15,492 bases of DNA, taken from NCBI GenBank assembly GCA_035947555.1, contig DASZJZ010000204.1, forward strand, positions 1 to 15,492, read 5' to 3'. Source of the DNA: JACVRW01 sp035947555. GTDB lineage: Bacteria; Actinomycetota; Thermoleophilia; Solirubrobacterales; Thermoleophilaceae. Position 1 is the stretch's first letter, and each line of letters starts with the position of its first letter. This document shows, in pieces, positions 1 to 8,780 of the stretch. A model generated the notes under the pieces. The model searched no databases. It saw only the letters and a program-made list of their open reading frames with translations, and was not told the origin of the DNA. The position numbers were made by a program, and so were the translations under genes.

Positions 1-653
1 CGGACGAGGTCGGCCACAAGGGCGAGCTCGTGCTCGTCGAGCTGGTCGAGGCGGACGTCGGCGAGGCGCTCGGCTTCGCTGGCGGCGGCACCAACGGGGA
101 CAACGCGGGGCTCGATCGCGCGGTGCCCAGCGCCGGAGCGCGGATCGGAGGCGGCAGCCGTGTCGCCCCGCGCTGAGTTGGCGGGATCGCGCGGAGGGCG
201 AGGGCGGGCCTGGACGGGGGGCGACGAGGTGGGGTCGCCGCGGGCGGCGCCGGCGGGGTCGGAGACGCCGCCGACAAGGGCGTCGAAGACACCGTCGAAC
301 GTTGCGACTTGGTCGCGCGACGTGACGTAAGCCAGACGGGCAGCCCAATAGAGACGCTCGCGATCACGGGCATCGAGAAGCCGAGCAGCTTCGGCGAAGG
401 TGGCGGAGCGATCGGGAGTGACGGGAAGCCCGGCCGCGCGGAGGGACCGGCCGAGCGTGACGGAGGCGAAGGCCGGGTCGCGATGAAATGCACGCGCGAA
501 GCGCTCGGCTCCGGCGCCCGGCGAATGGGGTTCGTCACGAACCGGCGGATATGGCGTCGGTTTCGTGACGGACCCCTGCGCGGGGCGGTCCGCAGCGAGG
601 TCTCGCGCCGGCGTGCGCTCGCGGTCCGCCGGCGTCGGGTCATCCCGGCTCAC
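1..653 (-). CDS. coxE: CoxE-like VWA-domain protein, N-terminal part (cut by window edge)
   Basis: This frame was read by hand and runs off the left edge, giving 217 residues without a stop. The GTG start is chosen because it forms a GTGA overlap with the coxD stop, as at other junctions of this operon. Residues from about 60 to 120 carry the pattern typical of CoxE N-termini: a segment reading FARAFHRD, then AAGLPVTPDR, then a run containing LYWAARLAYVTSRDQ and FDGVFDALVGG. A proline/arginine/alanine-rich linker follows (about 125-180), then SEAERLADVRLDQLDEHEL, as expected before the VWA domain. The VWA domain itself, with its metal (MIDAS) site, lies outside the window. In known CO dehydrogenase clusters CoxE works with the AAA+ protein CoxD to build the Cu-S-Mo centre. 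Position directly after coxD supports the assignment. Function is by family and context only. Confidence 0.85.
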   Translation of the reverse strand, partial: MSRDDPTPADRERTPARDLAADRPAQGSVTKPTPYPPVRDEPHSPGAGAERFARAFHRDPAFASVTLGRSLRAAGLPVTPDRSATFAEAARLLDARDRERLYWAARLAYVTSRDQVATFDGVFDALVGGVSDPAGAARGDPTSSPPVQARPRPPRDPANSARGDTAAASDPRSGAGHRAIEPRVVPVGAAASEAERLADVRLDQLDEHELALVADLV

Positions 654-1570
654 GCCCGCCCCCTCACTAGCCCTTCCAGCCCCTCCGCCCGCACCGCCTC
701 CTGGTCGTCGCGGTACTTCAGCACCGCCCCCAGCGTCCGGTCGGCGGCCTCCGCGTCCAGTCGCTCCGCCCCCAGCAGCTCCAGCGCCGCCACCCAATCG
801 ATCCCCTCCGCGATTCCCGGCGGCTTCTGCACGTCCGCCCGGCGCAAGCGCGCCAGCGCGGCCACCACGTCGTGGGCCAGCTCGCCGGAGGTTCCCGGCA
901 CCCGGCGGCGCACGATCTCCACCTCGCGCTCCGGCGACGGGTAGTCGATCCAGTGGTACAAGCAGCGTCGCTTCAGCGCGTCGTGGAGGTCGCGGGTGCG
1001 GTTGGAGGTCAGCACGACCGCCGGCGGGTGGTTGGCCCTGATCGTGCCGAGCTCCGGCACGGTCACCGCGGCGTCCGCCAGCAGCTCGAGCAGGAAGGCC
1101 TCGAAGTCGTGGTCGGCGCGGTCGAGCTCGTCAACCAGCAGCACCGCGGGCAGCGGACCCGCGTGCTCGATCGCCTGCAGCACCGGCCGCCGCACCAGGT
1201 ACGCCTCGCCGAACAGGTCCTCCTCCTCGAGCTCGTCCCCGCCGGCCTCCGCCATCCGGATCCGCAAGAGCTGGCGCGGGTAGTTCCACTCGTAGAGCGC
1301 CTCGGCGCTGTCCATGCCCTCGTAGCACTGCAGCCGGATCAGCGGCGTGCCGAGCGCCTCGGCCAGCGCACGCGCGGCCTCCGTCTTGCCCACGCCCGCC
1401 TCGCCCTCCAGCAGCAGGGGCTGCGGGAGCCGCAGTGACAGGAACATCGCCGTGGCGAGCCCGGTGTCGGCGAGGTAGTCGGCCACGTCCAGACGTGACA
1501 CGAGCGTGTCGGCGTCGGGCAGCAGCTCCGCCAAGGCTGGGGAGGCCCCCGGCCGCGCGGGGCGGCTCAC
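650..1570 (-). CDS. coxD: CoxD, MoxR-family AAA+ ATPase for CO dehydrogenase maturation
   Basis: A 306-residue AAA+ ATPase of the MoxR group. Visible motifs are Walker A GEAGVGKT (residues 56-63), Walker B VLLVDELD (143-150), a sensor-1-like segment VVLTSNRT, and the arginine-rich LKRRCLYHWIDYPSPERE that follows it in MoxR/CoxD proteins. In the best-studied carboxidotroph, CoxD is a chaperone-type ATPase required to form the Cu-S-Mo active site of CoxL, and it acts with the VWA protein CoxE. The frame is open further upstream, but GTG at 1570 is preferred: it overlaps the stop of the preceding gene as GTGA, and protein similarity begins only there (upstream residues are Arg/Gly-rich shadow sequence). 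The same GTGA overlap links it to coxE downstream. A generic MoxR role is the alternative, but the operon context makes CoxD much more likely. Confidence 0.92.
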   Translation of the reverse strand: MSRPARPGASPALAELLPDADTLVSRLDVADYLADTGLATAMFLSLRLPQPLLLEGEAGVGKTEAARALAEALGTPLIRLQCYEGMDSAEALYEWNYPRQLLRIRMAEAGGDELEEEDLFGEAYLVRRPVLQAIEHAGPLPAVLLVDELDRADHDFEAFLLELLADAAVTVPELGTIRANHPPAVVLTSNRTRDLHDALKRRCLYHWIDYPSPEREVEIVRRRVPGTSGELAHDVVAALARLRRADVQKPPGIAEGIDWVAALELLGAERLDAEAADRTLGAVLKYRDDQEAVRAEGLEGLVRGRA

Positions 1571-2163
1571 TGGTCCGCCGCGGCGACGACCGCCTCGTAG
1601 TCCTGCCACGTGTCGACGTCGCGAGGTGCCGGTCCCTCCACGGACACCTCGACGACGTCGCTCGTCCGCTGCTCGAGCAGCTTCCAGACCGCCTTGTCGC
1701 CGTGGAGATCGGCCAGCTCGCCGAAGACGGAGCGTGCGAACGCGAACGGATGGCCGCGGCCGTCCGAGTAGGCGCAGACCGCGATCGGGGCGTCTCCGCG
1801 CCCGTCGAGCAGCGTGCGCACCGTCTCGCGCGTCACCCCAGGCTGGTCGCCGAGCATCAGCACGAGCACGTCGCACTCCGGGTCGACCACCTCGAGCGCG
1901 GCCGCGATCGAGGACGAGCAGCCCGATCCGAAGGACTCGTTGACCACGACCCGGAAGCACGAGAGGTCCGCCTCCCGGCTCACCTCCTGCGCCGACCCCC
2001 CGAGCGCCACCACGAGCTGGTCGAAGGGGCTGGCCCGTGCGGTGTCGAGCACGGCGTCGAGCAGGGTGGCGCCGCGATAGGGCAGCAGCTGCTTCGGCTG
2101 CCCAAGCCGCGACGACCCGCCGGCGGCGAGCACGAGGCCGCAGACGAACGGTGCGTCAGCCAT
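1567..2163 (-). CDS. mocA: MocA-type molybdenum cofactor cytidylyltransferase
   Basis: A 198-residue NTP-transferase-fold protein. The N-terminal nucleotide-binding signature LAAGGSSRLGQPKQLL (residues 12-27, with the conserved Lys24) is the MocA form (LAAG) rather than the MobA form (LAGG). A second conserved patch, NESFGSGCSSSI, lies at 75-86, and the metal-binding LGDQP motif at 104-108. MocA transfers CMP from CTP to Mo-molybdopterin, making molybdopterin cytosine dinucleotide, which is the cofactor form used by CO dehydrogenase and other xanthine-oxidase-family enzymes. The ATG start overlaps the end of the XdhC-like gene by 8 bases, and its stop overlaps the coxD start. Its place inside the cox operon suggests a supply dedicated to CoxL. 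Nucleotide preference (CTP over GTP) is inferred from the motif. Confidence 0.88.
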   Translation of the reverse strand: MADAPFVCGLVLAAGGSSRLGQPKQLLPYRGATLLDAVLDTARASPFDQLVVALGGSAQEVSREADLSCFRVVVNESFGSGCSSSIAAALEVVDPECDVLVLMLGDQPGVTRETVRTLLDGRGDAPIAVCAYSDGRGHPFAFARSVFGELADLHGDKAVWKLLEQRTSDVVEVSVEGPAPRDVDTWQDYEAVVAAADQ

Positions 2164-2943
2164 CGCAGCAGCCGGGGTTGCCCCCCGGCGAAGGCGCCGT
2201 GGCCGCCTCCGCCGGCGCCGCGGGCATGGGCTCAGCCGACGGCACCGCCGGCCGGCGCCTCGCCTCCACGAGCTCGGCCAGGATGCTCAGCGCGATCTCC
2301 TCGTGCGAGTGCGCGCCGATGTCCAGCCCGGCCGGCGTCCGGACCCGCGCAACCTGCTCCTCCGGCACCCCGGAGGCACGCAACGCGTCCAGCACCGCCG
2401 GGCCCCGCATCCGCGAGGCCACCAGCCCCACGTACTCGCAGCCCGCCTCCAGCCCGGCCCGGACGGCCTCCTCGTCGCCCTGACCAAGAGACGCCACGAC
2501 AGCCGCGAAGTCACCTGGCCGCGCGAGCGACCCCGACCGGGGGGCCATCCCTACAGCCGGACAAAGCCCGACAAGCGCCCGCGCCACCGGCGACTCCCCG
2601 GCCACCGCCACCCGCGGCGGCGGCAACCGCGGCTCCAGGAACAGCTCGAGAGCACCCCCGCTCAGGCAGGGGTTGGACACCACAACAGCGCCCTCCTCGT
2701 CGCTCGGCCCGTCCTCCTCGCCGGGCAGGATCCGCAGGAGCACCGGCTCGCCGGTCTCGAGGCAGCGGAGCGCCTGGAGACGCACCGTCGAGTCGGCGCA
2801 GGCACCGCCCACGAAGCCCTCGATGGTGCCGTCGCCCAGCACCACCGCACGGTCGCCCGGCCGCGCGCTCGTGGGCGAGGCGCAGCGCACCACGGTGGCC
2901 TCCACGAACGGGACGCCGGCGTCGGCGAGCTCGGCGCTGCGGC

Positions 2944-2947
<4 letters not shown>
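2156..2947 (-). CDS. XdhC/CoxI-family molybdenum cofactor maturation factor
   Basis: A 263-residue protein with the two parts of the XdhC/CoxI family. The N-terminal domain carries LGDGTIEGFVGGACADSTVR (about residues 37-56), whose GxVGGxCA core is the family hallmark. The C-terminal Rossmann-like domain ends with YVGLVASRMRGPAVLDAL and the typical TPAGLDIGAHSHEEIALSIL segment. XdhC proteins bind the molybdenum cofactor, promote its sulfuration and hand it to the apo-enzyme; CoxF and CoxI are the versions in CO dehydrogenase clusters. I cannot tell which of these two names fits, so no symbol is given. GTG at 2947 is chosen because it overlaps the coxL stop as GTGA. The nucleotide-binding loop reads VAGESPVA, somewhat unlike a classic GxGxxG. 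The protein ends in a short PGCCDG tail with two adjacent cysteines. Confidence 0.9.
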
Positions 2948-5309
<2,362 letters not shown>

Positions 5310-5310
<1 letters not shown>

Positions 5311-5783
5311 CAGGCGGTCACCTCCTCGCCGTGCTCGGCGGCCCACTGGATGGACTTGACGATGTTCGCGTAGCCGGTGCAGCGGCAGATCTGGCCGGAG
5401 ATGGCGACCTTGATCTCCTCCGGCGTGGGGTTCGGATTGCTGTCGAGCAGGGCGCGCGCCGTGAGCATCATCCCCGGCGTGCAGAAGCCGCACTGGAGCC
5501 CGTGCTCCTCGATGAAGCCCTGCTGCACGGGGTCGAGCTGTCCGTTCTGCGCCAGGCCCTCCACGGTGCGGACCTCGTGCCCGTCGGCCATCGCGGCAAG
5601 CATCGTGCAGGACTTCACCGGCTCGCCGTCCACGAGCACCACGCAGGCACCGCAGTTCGAGGTGTCGCAGCCCCAGTGCGTGCCGGTCAGGCCGAGCGTG
5701 TCGCGCAGGAAGTGGACGAGCAGCGTGCGCGGCTCGGCCTCGGCCGACACCGGCTCGCCGTTCAGCGTGAGGTTGATCTGCAT
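5310..5783 (-). CDS. coxS: Aerobic CO dehydrogenase small subunit, two [2Fe-2S] clusters
   Basis: A 157-residue iron-sulfur subunit that carries electrons from the molybdenum site of CoxL to the FAD in CoxM. All eight cluster ligands are visible. The plant-ferredoxin-type N-terminal cluster uses Cys39, Cys44, Cys47 and Cys59 (motif CDTSNCGAC then C). The C-terminal helical cluster uses Cys98, Cys101, Cys133 and Cys135 (motifs CGFC and CRC). Length is as usual for the family. The gene starts 11 bases after the coxM stop behind an AGGAGGA ribosome-binding site that directly abuts that stop codon. Its TGA shares a base with the coxL ATG. No signal peptide is present, consistent with a cytoplasmic-face enzyme. 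Confidence 0.96.
5318..5326 (-). promoter_or_regulatory. Full-match Shine-Dalgarno of coxL inside the end of coxS
   Basis: AGGAGGTGA matches the complement of the 16S rRNA tail over its full length and lies 7 bases before the coxL ATG. It is the strongest ribosome-binding site noticed in the window and fixes the coxL start at 5310. Confidence 0.85.
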
Positions 5784-5787
5784 TGTG

Positions 5788-5794
5788 TCCTCCT
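5788..5794 (-). promoter_or_regulatory. Ribosome-binding site of coxS, abutting the coxM stop codon
   Basis: AGGAGGA follows the coxM TGA directly and precedes the coxS ATG by 4 bases. Confidence 0.8.
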
Positions 5795-6667
5795 TCAGCC
5801 CGCCAGGGCGCGCTCGGCGGCGCGGCGCAGGGCTCGTGTGGTCAGCTCGCCGGCGAGGTGGCGCTTGTAGTCGGCCGGGCCGCGCAGGTCGGAGACGGGG
5901 TCGGAGTCCTCAGCCGCGAGGCGCCCGGCCTCGGCGAAGGCCTCCTCCGAGGGGGGCTTGCCGACGACCGCCTCCTCAGCCCTGGTCGAGCGGACGCTGT
6001 GCGGGTTCACGGCGCTGAGCGCGATGCCCGCGTCCGCGATGTTCGCGCCGTCGAGCCAGATCGCGGCGCCCGAGGCCGCCGTGGCCCAGTCCCCGGTGCG
6101 GCGCTTGACCTTCTCGTAGGCGCTCCCATGGTGGGGACGCACGGGCACCCGCAACTCGATCAGCATCTCGGCGTCGCCCACCGCGGTCTCGTAGGGCCCT
6201 TGATGGAACTCGTCCATCGGGACCTCGCGCTCGCCGGCGCTGCCGCGGATCACGGCGCGGGCGCCCAGCGCCGCGAACACGGCGGAGAGGTCCTCCGATG
6301 GATCCGCCTGGCAGAGCGCGCCCCCAACCGTGCCGCGGTTGCGCACCGGCGGGTCGGCGATCAGCTCCTCGGCGTCGCGCATCAGCGGGAAGCGCTCGGC
6401 GAGCAGCTCTGACTCGAGCACCTCGCGGTGGCGGGTGAGCGCGCCGATGCGGACCTCGCCGTCTTGTTCGCGGATGTAGCCGAGCTCGTCCTCGAGCGGG
6501 TTGATGTCGATCAGGTGCTCGGGCGTGGCCAGGCGCAGCTTCATCATCGGAAGCAGCGAGTGGCCGCCGGCCACCAGGCGGGCCTCGGGTCCGAGACGCT
6601 CGAGCAGCGCGACGGCCTCGTCCACGCTCGACGCGCGCGCGTACTCGAAGGGCGCGGGTACCTGCAT
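5795..6667 (-). CDS. coxM: Aerobic CO dehydrogenase medium subunit, FAD-binding flavoprotein
   Basis: A 290-residue flavoprotein subunit that accepts electrons from CoxS and delivers them to the quinone pool or another acceptor. The two FAD-binding loops of the family are present: AGGHS at residues 33-37 and TVGG at 112-115. The C-terminal third has the CO_deh_flav_C pattern, ending in a segment with RGPADYKRHLAGELTTRALRRA. ATG at 6667 is preferred because an AGGGAGGA ribosome-binding site sits 3 bases upstream and the protein then begins MQVPAPFEYARASS as in homologues; upstream in-frame residues are the antisense of the regulator gene. It is the first gene of the operon, about 100 bases from the divergent LysR-type gene. 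The order coxM-coxS-coxL is the arrangement of form I clusters. Confidence 0.95.
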   Translation of the reverse strand: MQVPAPFEYARASSVDEAVALLERLGPEARLVAGGHSLLPMMKLRLATPEHLIDINPLEDELGYIREQDGEVRIGALTRHREVLESELLAERFPLMRDAEELIADPPVRNRGTVGGALCQADPSEDLSAVFAALGARAVIRGSAGEREVPMDEFHQGPYETAVGDAEMLIELRVPVRPHHGSAYEKVKRRTGDWATAASGAAIWLDGANIADAGIALSAVNPHSVRSTRAEEAVVGKPPSEEAFAEAGRLAAEDSDPVSDLRGPADYKRHLAGELTTRALRRAAERALAG

Positions 6668-6670
6668 TGT

Positions 6671-6678
6671 TCCTCCCT
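6671..6678 (-). promoter_or_regulatory. Ribosome-binding site of coxM
   Basis: AGGGAGGA ends 3 bases before the ATG at 6667 and decides this start over the longer open frame. Confidence 0.75.
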
Positions 6679-6713
6679 CTCCCGGGTGGTGCCGCCGCGA
6701 CGCTACTCCCCTT

Positions 6714-6730
6714 CGCTGCGCCTCGCAGCG
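6714..6730. promoter_or_regulatory. Perfect inverted repeat (7-bp arms, 3-base loop) in coxM leader
   Basis: CGCTGCG and CGCAGCG flank CCT. The repeat lies about 47 bases ahead of the coxM start, just beside the ATAA-N8-TTAT site. It may be a second operator or an RNA hairpin in the coxM 5' leader. No function can be read from sequence alone. Confidence 0.4.
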
Positions 6731-6734
6731 GGCC

Positions 6735-6753
6735 ATAACGGTTCGCTTATAGT
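6735..6753. promoter_or_regulatory. Candidate LysR-type operator ATAA-N8-TTAT overlapping the regulator -10 box
   Basis: ATAA (6735-6738) and TTAT (6747-6750) are inverted repeats separated by 8 bases, the size and AT-ended style of LysR-family binding sites. The right arm runs into TATAGT (6748-6753), a plausible -10 for the regulator gene, whose GTG is 11 bases further on. On the opposite strand TATAAG could serve coxM. No good -35 was found for either direction. This position suits joint control of cox and autoregulation. Confidence 0.45.
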
Positions 6754-6764
6754 GCGCTGTCGAG

Positions 6765-7736
6765 GTGACCTTCGCCCAGCTCCGTGCCTTCGCCACGGTC
6801 GCCCGCCTCGGCTCGGTGAGTGCCGCGGCGGACACCCTCGGGGTGAGCGAGCCGGCGGTCTCGGCGGCGGTGGCCTCGCTGCGCCGGGACCTCGACGACG
6901 CCCTGTTCGTGCGCGCCGGCAACGGCATCCGGCTGACCGCCGGTGGCGAGCGGCTGGCGGCCGCGGCGGCGGAGATCATCGGGCTCGAGGGGCGGCTGCG
7001 GCGCGAGGTGGGGGAGGCCCGCGGCGAGCGCGGGCTGCTGCGGCTGGCGGTGTCGCCGACGGTGGCGGAGTACGTCTCGGCGCCGCTGCTGGATGCGTTC
7101 ACGCGCCGGCAGCCGGCGCTCGAGGTGGCGCAGGAGGTGGCGGCGGCAGAGGACTTCGGGGCTTTGCTGGGGGATCGTCGCGCCGACGTTGCGCTGGGGC
7201 CGGCGCCGCCGCCGGAGCCCGGGATCGACGTGACGCCGTTCCTGCGCTACCGGCTGATCGTGGTCGCCGGCCCGGGGCACCGCCTGACCGGCGTGCGCGA
7301 GGTCCCGCTGGCCGCCCTGCGCGGTGAGCGCTGGCTGGTGGGGCCGGGGGGCGCCGACGCGAACTCGGCCCTGCACGGCTTCTTCCGCTCGCAGGGCGTG
7401 CCCGCCCCGCAAGCCGGAGCGTTCGCCACGGAGGCCGCCGCGCACGCGGCGGTCGCGGCCGGCCAGGGCGTGATGCTGGCGATCGCGCACACGGTGCTCG
7501 ACCAGCTGCGACGCGGGACCTTGGTGCGCCTGGACGTACGGGGAACGCCGCGCGACGCGATGTGGCACGTGGCCACGCTGCGCGATCGGTTGTCCCCGGT
7601 GGCCGATGCGCTGCGCCGCTTCGTGACCACGCCAGACGCAACGCAGGCGATCGTGACCCGGCCGGGCGGCGTCCCCGCCGCCCGCTTCCGCCCGCCGGTG
7701 TACGTGACGATCTGGAGCGCGATCGAGAACTCGTAG
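6765..7736 (+). CDS. LysR-family transcriptional regulator divergent from the cox operon
   Basis: A 323-residue LysR-type regulator. Residues about 1-60 form the winged helix-turn-helix: FAQLRAFATVARLGSVSAAA followed by LGVSEPAVSAAVASLRRDL and the wing segment IRLTAGGERL. The rest has the two-lobed periplasmic-binding-like effector domain, with LRLAVSPTVAEYV opening it and an Ala-rich FATEAAAHAAVAAGQGVMLA near the end of the second lobe. The GTG start is the first in frame after a stop at 6750, and no convincing Shine-Dalgarno precedes it, so the transcript may be almost leaderless from a TATAGT box 11 bases upstream. Divergent placement next to coxM makes it the obvious candidate regulator of CO dehydrogenase and of itself. 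The effector is unknown. The HTH assignment is certain; the target is inferred. Confidence 0.92.
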   Translation: MTFAQLRAFATVARLGSVSAAADTLGVSEPAVSAAVASLRRDLDDALFVRAGNGIRLTAGGERLAAAAAEIIGLEGRLRREVGEARGERGLLRLAVSPTVAEYVSAPLLDAFTRRQPALEVAQEVAAAEDFGALLGDRRADVALGPAPPPEPGIDVTPFLRYRLIVVAGPGHRLTGVREVPLAALRGERWLVGPGGADANSALHGFFRSQGVPAPQAGAFATEAAAHAAVAAGQGVMLAIAHTVLDQLRRGTLVRLDVRGTPRDAMWHVATLRDRLSPVADALRRFVTTPDATQAIVTRPGGVPAARFRPPVYVTIWSAIENS

Positions 7737-7747
7737 GCCCGGCCTAC
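7733..7747. terminator. Hairpin between convergent genes, probable bidirectional terminator
   Basis: GTAGGCC and GGCCTAC are perfect inverted arms around one central C; a realistic fold has a 5-6 bp stem with a 3-5 base loop. It includes the TAG stop of the LysR-type gene and lies 14 bases from the stop of the convergent RTX-like gene. No T tract follows on either side, as is common in high-GC actinobacteria. Confidence 0.55.
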
Positions 7748-7760
7748 AGGGTCGACCTGG

Positions 7761-8723
7761 TCAGCCGGGCGCGGAGCGACTTCCGCTGCGGGCGCGAGCC
7801 GGACGCGACACCCGCTCGCAGCGCCGCACCTCGTCACGCCGGTCCACGCTGGCGCGGTCACGGCGGCCGGTGCCGCAGTCGACGCGGTCCTTCCTCGGTT
7901 GCTCGCCTGCCTGCCGGTCCTCGCTGGCCCGAAGCGTGTCGGCGCCGGCCGCGCCCTCGAGCAGGTCCAGCCCCGCGCCGCCGATCAGGCGGTCGTTGCC
8001 GGGGCCGCCGTCGAGGTCGTCGCGGCCGGCGAAGCTGCGAATGAGATCGCGGCCGCGTCGACCAAAGAGCCGGTCCCTGCCGCTGTCGCCCGTCAGCACG
8101 TCGGTGCCGGGCCCGCCGTCGAGGAAGCACCCAGACACCCGCGGGAAGCAGCGCAGGTCGTCGTCGCCCGAATCGCCTCGACCGCCGGCGACCATCAGCA
8201 GGTCGTCCCCGCTGCCACCATCGCCTGCCTGGCCGATCACCGTGTCGTTGCCAGCTTCGCCGTCTGCATTGCCGCTCTCGACGACCAGCACATCGTCGCC
8301 CTCGCCGCCGTCCGCCTCGCCACCGCTCACCGTAAGCACGTCGTCTCCGTCGCCGCCCGTGACCCAGCCGCGCGGCGAGCTGATCCAGTCGTCGCCGTCG
8401 CCCAGCTCCTGGAAGCCGAGCGTCGCCGCGGTACAGACGACCGCGTCGGGCGGCGGCGGCTGCGGCTCATCGATCGGCTCGCATCCCGCTCCCGCCACCA
8501 GCGGGGCGGAACGGTCCCTCACGACGTAGCGGCTCTCGCGGAAGGTCAGGATCGTCTCGGTGATCGACAGGTGATTGGTCTCGCCGCTCGCCGCTGTCAC
8601 CACGAGCATGTTCGCCGGGCACATCATGTAGCGCGAGCAGGAGCCGAACGGGTCGGTGTCGGGCGGCTCGCGGTACGGCTCCACGCTCACCGTCGCCGCC
8701 CCGGCCGCGGCCGGAGCGGCCAC
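7761..8723 (-). CDS. Secreted RTX-like Asp/Gly repeat protein (hemolysin-type calcium-binding repeats), start uncertain
   Basis: About 320 residues. The first 100 form a unique region with cysteines in a CSRYMMC pair and a PQPPPP linker. From roughly residue 105 to 245 there are degenerate nonapeptide repeats of the GGxGxDxL type, for example GGDGDDVLTV, GGEGDDVLVV and GGPGNDRLIGG, which in RTX proteins bind calcium in a beta-roll. The tail is Arg/Asp-rich with two cysteines. The GTG at 8723 is only the first conventional start codon. The same frame continues upstream through a clear hydrophobic signal-like stretch (LALLLLVAAPAAAGA) that lacks ATG, GTG or TTG before a stop at 8781-8783. A CTG at 8756 would give MRALGLALLLLVAAP, while the nearest ATG (8764) is out of frame by a GC-dinucleotide slip. 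Secreted or surface location is likely; the function is unknown. It follows the permease gene closely and may be cotranscribed. Confidence 0.75.
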   Translation of the reverse strand: MAAPAAAGAATVSVEPYREPPDTDPFGSCSRYMMCPANMLVVTAASGETNHLSITETILTFRESRYVVRDRSAPLVAGAGCEPIDEPQPPPPDAVVCTAATLGFQELGDGDDWISSPRGWVTGGDGDDVLTVSGGEADGGEGDDVLVVESGNADGEAGNDTVIGQAGDGGSGDDLLMVAGGRGDSGDDDLRCFPRVSGCFLDGGPGTDVLTGDSGRDRLFGRRGRDLIRSFAGRDDLDGGPGNDRLIGGAGLDLLEGAAGADTLRASEDRQAGEQPRKDRVDCGTGRRDRASVDRRDEVRRCERVSRPARARSGSRSAPG

Positions 8724-8746
8724 CAGCAGCAGGAGAGCTAGGCCAA

Positions 8747-8754
8747 GCGCGCGC
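8747..8754. repeat. (GC)4 dinucleotide tract in the signal-peptide region of the RTX-like gene
   Basis: A GCGCGCGC run lies between the only nearby ATG (8764-8762, minus strand) and the signal-like hydrophobic stretch. The ATG is out of frame with the gene, and loss of one GC unit would restore a normal start and signal peptide. Confidence 0.6.
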
Positions 8755-8780
8755 AGGCTTCCATTATGCGCCCATGGTGC

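Noticed and set aside
309..1041. Plus-strand open frames with Pro/Arg/Ser-rich translations near the left end.
   Set aside because: They lie opposite coxD and coxE, whose reading frames continue through the region with recognisable motifs.
7898..8420. The repetitive Asp/Gly-coding DNA as a possible tandem repeat array or CRISPR.
   Set aside because: The periodicity comes from degenerate RTX nonapeptides at protein level; there are no identical direct repeats with unique spacers.
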